Below, piece after piece: positions 24,660 to 32,810 of a stretch of 64,000 nucleotides of DNA (position 1 is the first letter of the stretch; each line of letters begins with the position of its first letter). Below the pieces are notes generated by a model. That model saw nothing but the letters and a program-made list of their open reading frames with translations, was not told the origin of the DNA and made no database searches. The DNA is taken from assembly GCF_016735595.1 (NCBI RefSeq), contig NZ_JAERRB010000006.1:1-64000 (forward strand). Direction: 5' to 3'. This stretch comes from Chryseolinea lacunae (GTDB lineage: Bacteria > Bacteroidota > Bacteroidia > Cytophagales > Cyclobacteriaceae). Both the position numbers and the translations under genes were made by a program.

Positions 24660-27600
24660 ATGAAACGCATCGTCTACATCGCCCTCCTGCTCTTCGCATT
24701 TGTTTTGCAGGCATCGTTCGACAACATTCCTTTCCTGGAAAAACTGAAAGCTTCTTTGCAACACTACAATCGGCAATACCCCGAAGAAAAAGTGTATCTG
24801 CAATTCGACAAAACTTTCTATAAGCCCGGAGAAGACATCTGGTTCAACGCGTTTGTGTTGAACAGCAACCATCACACGGCCACCACCATCAGCGACGTGG
24901 TGTATGTGGAGCTCATCGATCCCAAGGGAAACCTGGCCACACGCCTGGAGCTCTTTGTAAAAGAAGGCACAAGCCGCGGCGACTTTAAACTAACCGAAGC
25001 CGCCGCCGGTGGGCTTTACAAGATCAAAGCCTACACGCAATGGATGAAAAATGGTGGCGACGATAATGCGTTCAAGAAAGAGATTATCGTGCAACGCGTC
25101 ATCACACCACGGCTGTTGCTGAAACTGGATTTTGAAAAGGAAGCCTATGGCGTCGGCGACCGCGTTACGGCCGATCTTTCGGTGAGAGATTTGCGAAATG
25201 AACCTGCCCGCTCCCATGTAAAATGGTCGGTGTCGTTGGCCGGCAGCAACATTCTTTCTTCCACAGCAGAGACCGACAACACCGGCGCAACGAAAATAAC
25301 ATTCACGCTTCCGCAGGATTTAAAAACCTCCGACGGTCTGTTGCAGGTTTTGGTTGAGAACAACGGCGTGCAAGAATCCATCTCCCGATCCGTTCCTATT
25401 GTGCTGAACAAAATTGCGCTTCAATTTTTTCCCGAAGGTGGCGACCTTGTTGAAGATGTGCCGACACAAGTAGCGTTCAAAGCCGTGAACGAATTTGGCA
25501 AAGGCGCCGATGTGTCGGGGCAGGTTTTGGATGACGATGGTAAATTTGTTTGCACATTCGAAAGCTATCACATGGGCATGGGCGCGTTTTCGTTTGTTGC
25601 GAAACCAGGCAAGCAGTATCGGGCTATCATCACTAAACCTGTGGGCATCGCTGGCGCAACCCTGCTCCCTAAGCCACAAGCGCAGGGCTTTGGCCTGACC
25701 AAAGCAGCGCAGGACGATGACGATGCCACGTTTGAGATCCATGCACCGTTTGCCACCGATGGTTTTCTGGTCGGCCAGGTGCAGGGCGAACTTTATCATA
25801 CCGGCAAAGTGACGTTGAAGGCTGGTAAAAACACCGTCGCCGTGAATACAAAAAAATTTCCCCCGGGCATTGCCGTGTTCACCCTGTTTGATGCACAAGG
25901 TCTTGAACAGTGCGAGCGTCTCGTGTTTGTGAATGCCAAAACGCAGTTGAACATCAAAATAAAGTCCGACAAAAAACACTATCAGCCGCGCGAACAAGTA
26001 TCGCTCGACATTGAGACCACGGATGCCAACGGCCATCCTATCCCTGCAAAGCTCTCGCTGGCCGTGGTCGACGATCAACTCATTTCGATGGCCGACGACA
26101 AACAGGACAATATTCTTTCGTGGTGCCTGTTGTCGTCGGAACTGAAGGGCGCCGTGCAAGAACCCTCCTTCTATTTCGACAAGACCGAACCAAAAGCCAC
26201 GCTGGCTCTTGACTACCTGCTGATGACGCAAGGATGGAGAAGGTTTAACTGGTCGACTCTGGCTACACCAAAAGAAATTACCTATGCGCCCGAAAAAGAA
26301 AACCTGCTGCTGGGTTCGGTGAGCGACGGAAAAAAACTCAGCGCAAACGAAGAGGTGATCCTTATGGAACTTAACAACCGAAGACGCATCGCCAACGTGA
26401 AAACCACCGGCGACGGCAAATTCATGTTCAAAAATATCGATCCAACCACACCCATTCTTTTGCTCTCCCGCAGGCCCAACAAAATGGTTCTTCACAAAGG
26501 CAACACCAGCATGGACACCATTTTTCCTTCGGGTGTGGGCGATGACGCTGCGCCTTCTTCGGACGTTCGAAGTGAAACGTTGCAGGACAACGTCGGCCCA
26601 GCCGTGGAAAAAAATCCTGGCCTCAATTCGTCCACAGGTTTCGATATGTCTATGGACCCGGACATTCAGCAACTGAGTGAGGTGGTTGTGGTGGGTTATG
26701 CTGCAACGGAACGACGCGATATGACCGGGAGTGTATCGGTTGTCCGGTGGAATGCATTGGAAGGTTTCGCGCCAGCACTGTCGTTCGAGACTGCGCTGCA
26801 AGGAAGAGTAGCCGGCGTTCAGATTCAATCCCAACCCGGCAATCCGGGATCGCACACCGGCATCGTCATACGCGGCGCCAGCTCCCTGGCCAGCGGCAAT
26901 CGCGAACCTCTTTTTGTGATCGATGGTGTGCCCGTGGGGAACAGCCTGAACACAAATTTCTCAACCGGCAGCATCATCAACCCAAACAACATCGAAAGCA
27001 TTACGGTGCTTCAATCGCCCGAAGCCTCGGCGCTCTATGGCAGCCAGGCCATCAACGGTGTCATTGTCATCAACACGCGTTCGCGGATCTGGCGTGGGAA
27101 CCTTTCGACAAAAAGGAAAGCATCGCGCTATGACCATCTCACCATTTTTCCGCGCGCATTTTCGGCGGTGCGCGAGTTCTATGCACCGGTCTATTCCAGG
27201 AAAGAACAGGGTGCACCTCGAAACGATTTTCGCACCACGGTGTATTGGAACCCGACGGTGGTCACCGATAACAGAGGCAAGGCATCGCTGTCGTTTTTCA
27301 ACGGCGATATCACCAGCACGTTTCGCATAACCGCAGAAGGCATGTCGGGGCTGGGCTTGCTGGGAAGAACAGAAGAAACCTATTTCACTGAGCTTCCCTT
27401 TTCGATCGATGCAAAGCTGCCTGAATTTATCGGCTATGAAGACACGCTGAAAATCCCTGTGCGCATCAAAAACACCACTTCCAAAATCCTGAGCGGTGAA
27501 CTTGTCATCACCGTGCCCGATGCCCTGACCGCGTCTGCCAAAACGGTGAACGTGAATGTGGCGGCGCACCAAACACAAACCACCTACATCACCCTTGTGC

Positions 27601-29282
27601 CCCAGGCGAAAGCCGGTGTGTATCCCGTAACGATACAGCTAAGCAGTGGAGACTATCGCGACGAGATTCACAAGTCGCTGCAAGTTCACCCCGTGGGTTT
27701 CCCCGTGCAGCTTGACTTTGGTGGAAAAGCGCTGGACACTTTGTTTCGGTTTGCAGTGCACGATGTCGAGAAAGGTTCGTTGCAGGCCAGGCTCACGGCC
27801 TATCCCGACGTGATCAGCGACCTGTTCACCGGGGCCGAGTCCATTCTGCGCGCACCACACGGTTGCTTCGAGCAAGTTTCGTCGAGCACGTTCCCCAACA
27901 TTCTCGCCCTGCAGTATCTGCGCAAAGCAGGGATCTCAAATCCCGCTGCAGAAGACATCGCACTGCGGTATATCAAGAGCGGCTACCAGCAACTTGCTGC
28001 CTACGAAATAAAGGACGGTGGCTTTGAGTGGTTTGGACATCCGCCCGCACACGAGGCATTGAGTGCCTATGGTTTGGTAGAATTTCACGAGATGAAAAAA
28101 GTTTATCCGGGCGTAGACGAAGCCATGCTCACGCGAACACGCGACTGGCTGATGTCGCGCCGCGATAACGCTGGGGGGTTTCGTCAAAATCATGGCAAGT
28201 ATGGTTTCTCTTCGGCACCCAAAAACACCAACAATGCCTACATCGTCTATGCGTTGGCACTCACCGGAAGCAAAGACATCCGGAGAGAATATGAAACCGC
28301 GCGCGACGAAGCGTGGAGCAACAAAGATTTGTATCGCATGGCTCTTTTGGCAAACGCCGCCTTTGAGTTGAACGCAATGGACGACTATCAAAAATTTGTA
28401 ACACACTTCCGTCACCATGTCACATCAACGCAATTGAAGTCCGTCACTGCAGAAAATTCAATTACCTGGAGCCAGGGTGTGTCGCTGGAAAACGAAACGA
28501 TCGGCTTCTGGGTGCAAGCGTTGCTCAAGGAAGGGTTGCTCCATAAGGCTGTCGTTGATCGCTGCATTCATTTTCTTCTGGAACATCGTCAATATGGAAG
28601 CTTCGGGTCAACCCAGGCCATAACGGTGTCGCTGCAGGCATTGACTGCCTATGCCAACGTGATGCGCGCCATCCAGGAAAGTGGCGACGTTGCGCTCACG
28701 GTGAATGGCCAACGCTCGCAAAGCCGCCACTTCGAAAAGGACACCAAAGACAAACTTGTGCTTGATCGTTTTGCCCATCAACTCACGTCCGATGGTTCAC
28801 AAACGGTTCGCGTTGCCTTCGAAGGAACAAAGCTTCCATTGCCCTACAGCCTTCAGTTGCAGTGGAGTTCAAAAACACCGCCATCGCACGAACGTTGCCC
28901 CGTGAAAATTGAAACCGTACTGAATCAATCGTCGGTTCGTGCAAATGAAACCGTGAGGCTCCGCATTCAGTTGGCAAACAAAACAGCGAGCGGCTTGCCC
29001 ATGACACTAGCGGTTGTGGGAATTCCCGCAGGACTGGCCGTGCAACCGTGGCAACTGAAGGAACTACAGGAGAAAGGTGTCTTTGACTTCTATGAAATTC
29101 TGGAAGACCGCATCGCTTTCTATTATCGCGAGATGGGACCTTCTGAAACACGCACCATCAACCTCGACCTGAAAGCCGAAATTCCGGGCCGCTATACGGG
29201 CGCAGCCAACGCAGCTTATTTGTACTACAGTCATGAATGGAAACATTGGACAAAGGGGTTGACCGTGAATGTTGCCCAGTAA
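24660..29282 (+). CDS. Alpha-2-macroglobulin-like thioester protein with an embedded TonB plug domain
   Basis: 1540 residues; the signal peptide is about 1-19 and there is no lipobox cysteine. An MG2-like domain starts near residue 44 (KVYLQFDKTFYKPGEDIWFN), followed by more beta-sandwich macroglobulin domains to about 640. Residues 672-810 form a complete SusC-type TonB box and plug: LSEVVVVGYAATERRDMTGS, ALQGRVAGVQIQSQPGNPGS, IVIRGASSLASGNREPLFVI, DGVPVG, NPNNIESITVLQSPEASALY, GSQAINGVIVINTRS. Next is the A2M (MG7) domain (YWNPTVVTDNRGKASLSF, residue 862 on), a thioester motif GCFEQ (C1069, Q1072; consensus CxEQ), the helical thioester domain and a C-terminal receptor-binding-like sandwich. 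A2M proteins trap proteases covalently; bacterial forms act in the periplasm. The plug sits roughly where the bait region would be. Confidence 0.9.
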   Translation: MKRIVYIALLLFAFVLQASFDNIPFLEKLKASLQHYNRQYPEEKVYLQFDKTFYKPGEDIWFNAFVLNSNHHTATTISDVVYVELIDPKGNLATRLELFVKEGTSRGDFKLTEAAAGGLYKIKAYTQWMKNGGDDNAFKKEIIVQRVITPRLLLKLDFEKEAYGVGDRVTADLSVRDLRNEPARSHVKWSVSLAGSNILSSTAETDNTGATKITFTLPQDLKTSDGLLQVLVENNGVQESISRSVPIVLNKIALQFFPEGGDLVEDVPTQVAFKAVNEFGKGADVSGQVLDDDGKFVCTFESYHMGMGAFSFVAKPGKQYRAIITKPVGIAGATLLPKPQAQGFGLTKAAQDDDDATFEIHAPFATDGFLVGQVQGELYHTGKVTLKAGKNTVAVNTKKFPPGIAVFTLFDAQGLEQCERLVFVNAKTQLNIKIKSDKKHYQPREQVSLDIETTDANGHPIPAKLSLAVVDDQLISMADDKQDNILSWCLLSSELKGAVQEPSFYFDKTEPKATLALDYLLMTQGWRRFNWSTLATPKEITYAPEKENLLLGSVSDGKKLSANEEVILMELNNRRRIANVKTTGDGKFMFKNIDPTTPILLLSRRPNKMVLHKGNTSMDTIFPSGVGDDAAPSSDVRSETLQDNVGPAVEKNPGLNSSTGFDMSMDPDIQQLSEVVVVGYAATERRDMTGSVSVVRWNALEGFAPALSFETALQGRVAGVQIQSQPGNPGSHTGIVIRGASSLASGNREPLFVIDGVPVGNSLNTNFSTGSIINPNNIESITVLQSPEASALYGSQAINGVIVINTRSRIWRGNLSTKRKASRYDHLTIFPRAFSAVREFYAPVYSRKEQGAPRNDFRTTVYWNPTVVTDNRGKASLSFFNGDITSTFRITAEGMSGLGLLGRTEETYFTELPFSIDAKLPEFIGYEDTLKIPVRIKNTTSKILSGELVITVPDALTASAKTVNVNVAAHQTQTTYITLVPQAKAGVYPVTIQLSSGDYRDEIHKSLQVHPVGFPVQLDFGGKALDTLFRFAVHDVEKGSLQARLTAYPDVISDLFTGAESILRAPHGCFEQVSSSTFPNILALQYLRKAGISNPAAEDIALRYIKSGYQQLAAYEIKDGGFEWFGHPPAHEALSAYGLVEFHEMKKVYPGVDEAMLTRTRDWLMSRRDNAGGFRQNHGKYGFSSAPKNTNNAYIVYALALTGSKDIRREYETARDEAWSNKDLYRMALLANAAFELNAMDDYQKFVTHFRHHVTSTQLKSVTAENSITWSQGVSLENETIGFWVQALLKEGLLHKAVVDRCIHFLLEHRQYGSFGSTQAITVSLQALTAYANVMRAIQESGDVALTVNGQRSQSRHFEKDTKDKLVLDRFAHQLTSDGSQTVRVAFEGTKLPLPYSLQLQWSSKTPPSHERCPVKIETVLNQSSVRANETVRLRIQLANKTASGLPMTLAVVGIPAGLAVQPWQLKELQEKGVFDFYEILEDRIAFYYREMGPSETRTINLDLKAEIPGRYTGAANAAYLYYSHEWKHWTKGLTVNVAQ

Positions 29283-29329
29283 AAAAGATCAAGTGATTTT
29301 TATAATGCCGTTGTGCGTAATTCAATTCT

Positions 29330-29373
29330 GCCGGTGAGCCGCCATGCCTTCGCGCGTGAGCGGCTTCGCCGGC
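29330..29373. terminator. GC-rich hairpin between convergent genes
   Basis: GCCGGTGA-GCCGC (29330-29342) pairs with GCGGC-T-TCGCCGGC (29360-29373), with one bulge and one wobble pair. It lies between the stop codons of the macroglobulin gene and the convergent AI-2E-family gene. Neither side has a clear U-tract, so it may be a bidirectional 3'-end structure rather than a strong intrinsic terminator. Confidence 0.45.
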
Positions 29374-29374
29374 T

Positions 29375-30409
29375 TTACGGTTCAAACAACGTGGTGTAAG
29401 ACTTCAGCGAACCGTGACTCACTGTGATGGCCTTCAACACGCCCAGCAGCGGGATGAACAACACCATGCCCGACAGCCCCCAGATCATGCCTCCCACTAC
29501 CACGGCACTGAACACCACCATCGAGTTCATTTCCATTTTATTGCCGATCAGCTTTGGACGCAGAAAATTTTCCTGACTCACATTCACCACATACAACGCC
29601 ACAGCCACCAGAATCACCGACAGGCCAGAGTCTTTCGTGACCCAGGCAAACACAATGATGATGATGAAGGCAATCAAATGTCCGATGTAGGGAATGAGGC
29701 TGAGGATGGCATAGAACACGCTGAAGAAAAATGCATGACGTATGCCCAGCGACAACAAGATGATGAATGTGACCAAAGCCACAAGTGCGGTGAGCACCAG
29801 CGTTCCGTTGAGATAGCTCTGCACGGCATTGCGAGAATTCTTCAACAGCAGCGAAAGAAAGTCAAGGTGTTCCTGTTCGAAGCGGTGTCGCACAAACCGC
29901 TTGATCGTTCCTCTGAACGTGAGCATGAAAAAAAGATAGATGGGCACCAGCAACACGGTCACCAGGTTTTCGCCAATGGAGCTCACTTGTTTGGCCACCC
30001 ACGGCAGCGCTTTCATGAGGGGTTCTGACGATGAATTGCTTTCGGCCTGAGGATCATACAGCGCAACGCCGGTGGCCTCCTGGAATTTGGCCAGCAGCGC
30101 TGTGATCTGTTCCTTCATTTTAGAATATAACACGGGCTCATTCTCCAGTATCCGCACCGCTTCATAAATAAGGTATATGAGAATAAAGCCACTCACAAAA
30201 CAGAACACCAACACAGCCGTCAATGATGCCGTGGTACGGCCAAACCGGTGTTTCTCCAGGAAACGACAAAACGGATGCAGCACAAACGAAAACAAAAATG
30301 CCCAGGTGAGTGGGATGAATAATTTTTGCCCGACAATCATCAGGGCAAGCACACCCAAAATCAGCAGCACGGCGTGCGTGGCATTGGTGAGGTATTTGTT
30401 TTCGTTCAT
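29375..30409 (-). CDS. AI-2E/PerM-family transporter
   Basis: 344 residues with the eight-helix pattern of the UPF0118/AI-2E family: two N-terminal helices (AVLLILGVLALMIVGQKLF, FLFSFVLHPFCRFLEKHRFG), a third helix, an amphipathic cytoplasmic stretch with a polar Ser-rich loop near residues 120-130, then a hydrophobic bundle with the family motif LSLIPYIGHLIAFIIII and the terminal GLSGMVLFIPLLGVLKA. Members include TqsA (autoinducer-2 export) and several Na+/H+ antiporter-like proteins; the substrate cannot be told from sequence. It lies 33 nt downstream of a small membrane-protein gene on the same strand. Confidence 0.92.
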   Translation of the reverse strand: MNENKYLTNATHAVLLILGVLALMIVGQKLFIPLTWAFLFSFVLHPFCRFLEKHRFGRTTASLTAVLVFCFVSGFILIYLIYEAVRILENEPVLYSKMKEQITALLAKFQEATGVALYDPQAESNSSSEPLMKALPWVAKQVSSIGENLVTVLLVPIYLFFMLTFRGTIKRFVRHRFEQEHLDFLSLLLKNSRNAVQSYLNGTLVLTALVALVTFIILLSLGIRHAFFFSVFYAILSLIPYIGHLIAFIIIIVFAWVTKDSGLSVILVAVALYVVNVSQENFLRPKLIGNKMEMNSMVVFSAVVVGGMIWGLSGMVLFIPLLGVLKAITVSHGSLKSYTTLFEP

Positions 30410-30442
30410 GCGAGAGAGAGGTTTAGTTTTTTTATTATCCGG

Positions 30443-31015
30443 TCAGGATTCAAGCGTGAAGTAAAGCCTGAAGATGTAGACGAACTGATACACAATCACC
30501 GTCACCACAAAGGCTTTGTGAAAACGCTCGTCTTCGATTTTTATCGCCAGCAAATAGCCCACCACGTGGAAGGCGATGTAGAACACATACTCATAGCCGA
30601 GGTGGGTCATGTGCGACTCTCCCTTGATGAGGGTGTCGATGATGTCGAGAAGAAATGTGGCGGTGAGCACGCCGAAGAACCACTTGCGTCGCGAATAGAA
30701 GTAGTCTTTGTAGCCGGCATAGTCGGTCATTACTTCCGGAAACAATAGGGTGGCGTTCACATAGAATGATGCCGTGTAGACGATGAGGTAGAGATAGGTA
30801 AGAAAATTCCAGGTGGTGATGAGGTGGAGTGAAAATTCCCACCACCAGAAATGCACGATGAGCAGCAGCAGATACAACACCCACAGCATGTGCACGCTAT
30901 AGGATTTTACTTTCCCGGGGTGCTCAATAATTTTCACAACGCCTTTCAGCAGGTGGGCAATGCTCAAACCGAGTATGGTGCCCATGAGCATCCGGATGTG
31001 GAAAAATTTATCCAT
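30443..31015 (-). CDS. Five-helix integral membrane protein of unknown function
   Basis: 190 residues, mostly transmembrane: helices at about residues 10-28 (MLMGTILGLSIAHLLKGVV), 40-62 (MLWVLYLLLLIVHFWWWEF), 68-90, 115-135 (WFFGVLTATFLLDIIDTLI) and 140-185 (EYVFYIAFHVVGYLLAIKI, FVVTVIVYQFVYIFRLYF). No catalytic motif is evident and I do not recognise the family. It starts 86 nt after the symporter stop codon and precedes the AI-2E-family gene, so it may be read through from the PUL operon or form its own two-gene unit. Confidence 0.8.
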   Translation of the reverse strand: MDKFFHIRMLMGTILGLSIAHLLKGVVKIIEHPGKVKSYSVHMLWVLYLLLLIVHFWWWEFSLHLITTWNFLTYLYLIVYTASFYVNATLLFPEVMTDYAGYKDYFYSRRKWFFGVLTATFLLDIIDTLIKGESHMTHLGYEYVFYIAFHVVGYLLAIKIEDERFHKAFVVTVIVYQFVYIFRLYFTLES

Positions 31016-31101
31016 GCGTTCGCGCCGGGGTTAGGTTGGTCAGCCCGCGATGAACGAAGATAAAAAACAAACCCGACAATTGCGAAGGCGGGCGCGCCCG
31101 G

Positions 31102-32763
31102 TCAGGCCGTAGTGCGAATGCGCCAATAGCCCACCAGCGACAAGGTGAAGATGGCACCGCCCACCAGCATCACCACCGTGTTGGTGGCCGACAGCGTGCC
31201 CAGAATAAAAATGCCCAATCCCACCACGGCCGACGCGATCACGATTACAGTTGTGCCAAACACATTCTGGCGCTTTGCTTCCACGTGGTGTGCTTCCGAA
31301 AGCACTGGCGGCACGGCTTGTTCCTGGCGCAGTTGCAACGCCTTCGCCGAGTGCATGCCTTTCAGATAATAATAGATTTCAAAACCCGCCAGCAACAACA
31401 ACGGAAGGCCTACGCCCAGCAGCGTTTCTACCGTGCGATTAAACTTGAGGCCGATGAGCGATGGTGCAATGACTTTAAAAAACAAATTAATGAGCAACGC
31501 CACCACGGTGGTGGTGACCACCGAAACGGATGTTTGCCGTGTGGAAAACAACGACCAGATGACCGGCGCAAACAACGCACCGCCGGCAATGGCCGCGATG
31601 CTCAGCACCACTTCCACAATTCCCCCGGCCTGTGGCACCAGCATAGCCACACCAATGGTGCCCGCACCAAACAGCAACGTGAATACACGCGCCACAAGAA
31701 TCTGTTCTTTGTCGGAAGCCTGTGGACGAAACACGCGATACACATCCTGCGCAAACACCGTAGCCGCAAGATTGATGGTGGTGTTGGCCTTGCTCGACGT
31801 GGCCGAAACCATGCCCGACAACACCAAGCCAATCAACCCTGCCGGCAACACGCGCTGACACAGCATCATGTACGCTCCCTCGGGATCAAGACCTTGCAGG
31901 TTTGGGTTGATGATGCGGTAGATCATGGGCGGCAACATCCAGATGACGGGGCTTACAAGGTAGAGACCGGCAAACAGATAGGCCACTTTCTTCGCCTGCC
32001 GCTCGCTTGCCACACTGGTGTAGCGTTGAACGTAGGCCCAGTTGCCCCCGATGTAAACCGTTTGATAGCCGATGAACGCCAGCATAAAGCCCGCCGTGTA
32101 GTCGGAGGTGAAGGGTTCGAAAAAATGTTCAGGGGCTTTCACAAACAGGTTGTTCACGCCGCCGATTTCACCAAAGGCCGCCGGAATAACGATGAGCACA
32201 GCCGCCATAAGAATGATGAACTGCACCACGTCGGTGACCAGCACGGCCCACAGTCCACCCGCCGCCGTGTATAACACAATGACCACCCCAATGCCAATGA
32301 TGCACGCGTTCAGCGAAAACGGTGTGGCTACATACACCATCTTGCCCACGGGATAGAGCACGGCGCCGGTGTTGACCAGACTGAGAATGAGAATGAGATA
32401 GGTATAGAACTGCTGCGCATTGGTGCCCAGTCGCTTGCCGATATATTCCGCCGCTGTGCGGGTGCCCGTGCGTTTCCACTTGGCGGCTATGAACATGGCG
32501 ACCAGCAAACCGCTCACCGCCATGGTGAGTTGAATAACATTTGCCACAGCGCCATGCTTGTAAGCAATGGAGCCCCACACCACAAACGTGCCCGCCGAAA
32601 AATAGCTGATGAACAATGACAGCCCGTTGATCCACCAGGGCGTTTCACCACCGGCTTCAAAAAAGGCCTGGCTGCTCTTGCTGCCCATGCGGGTGAAGGC
32701 CAGCCCGATGGAAAAAATCAGCAACGCAAAAACGATCATCACAATAAAATCCAGTTGTTCCAT
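31102..32763 (-). CDS. Sodium/solute symporter (SSS family)
   Basis: 553 residues with about 13 transmembrane segments. Family features include the N-terminal FEAGGETPWWINGLSLFISYFSAGTFVVWGS helix pair, the YIGKRLGTNAQQFY loop, VLYTAAGGLWAVLVTDVVQFIILM, matching the conserved (Y/F)T..GG...V..TD..Q segment of SSS proteins, and GLIGLVLSGMVSATSSKANTT near helix 8. It would couple Na+ entry to uptake of a sugar or sugar acid across the inner membrane. It is the last clear member of the PUL operon, 47 nt after the lipoprotein gene, consistent with importing the product of the GH2 and other enzymes. Confidence 0.93.
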   Translation of the reverse strand: MEQLDFIVMIVFALLIFSIGLAFTRMGSKSSQAFFEAGGETPWWINGLSLFISYFSAGTFVVWGSIAYKHGAVANVIQLTMAVSGLLVAMFIAAKWKRTGTRTAAEYIGKRLGTNAQQFYTYLILILSLVNTGAVLYPVGKMVYVATPFSLNACIIGIGVVIVLYTAAGGLWAVLVTDVVQFIILMAAVLIVIPAAFGEIGGVNNLFVKAPEHFFEPFTSDYTAGFMLAFIGYQTVYIGGNWAYVQRYTSVASERQAKKVAYLFAGLYLVSPVIWMLPPMIYRIINPNLQGLDPEGAYMMLCQRVLPAGLIGLVLSGMVSATSSKANTTINLAATVFAQDVYRVFRPQASDKEQILVARVFTLLFGAGTIGVAMLVPQAGGIVEVVLSIAAIAGGALFAPVIWSLFSTRQTSVSVVTTTVVALLINLFFKVIAPSLIGLKFNRTVETLLGVGLPLLLLAGFEIYYYLKGMHSAKALQLRQEQAVPPVLSEAHHVEAKRQNVFGTTVIVIASAVVGLGIFILGTLSATNTVVMLVGGAIFTLSLVGYWRIRTTA

Positions 32764-32810
32764 GAAGTACGGGCTGTGGGGTGTAAACTTAAGTTAGGAT
32801 GGAGATTGAA

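Noticed and set aside
25320-26855. 511-codon leftward open frame opposite the macroglobulin gene
   Set aside because: His/Arg/Phe-rich shadow of a strongly coding gene with clear domain motifs on the other strand.
29330-29373. Hairpin as an integron attC or mobile-element end
   Set aside because: No integrase, no repeated copies and no target duplication are seen; it lies between convergent gene ends, where a 3' structure is the simpler reading.
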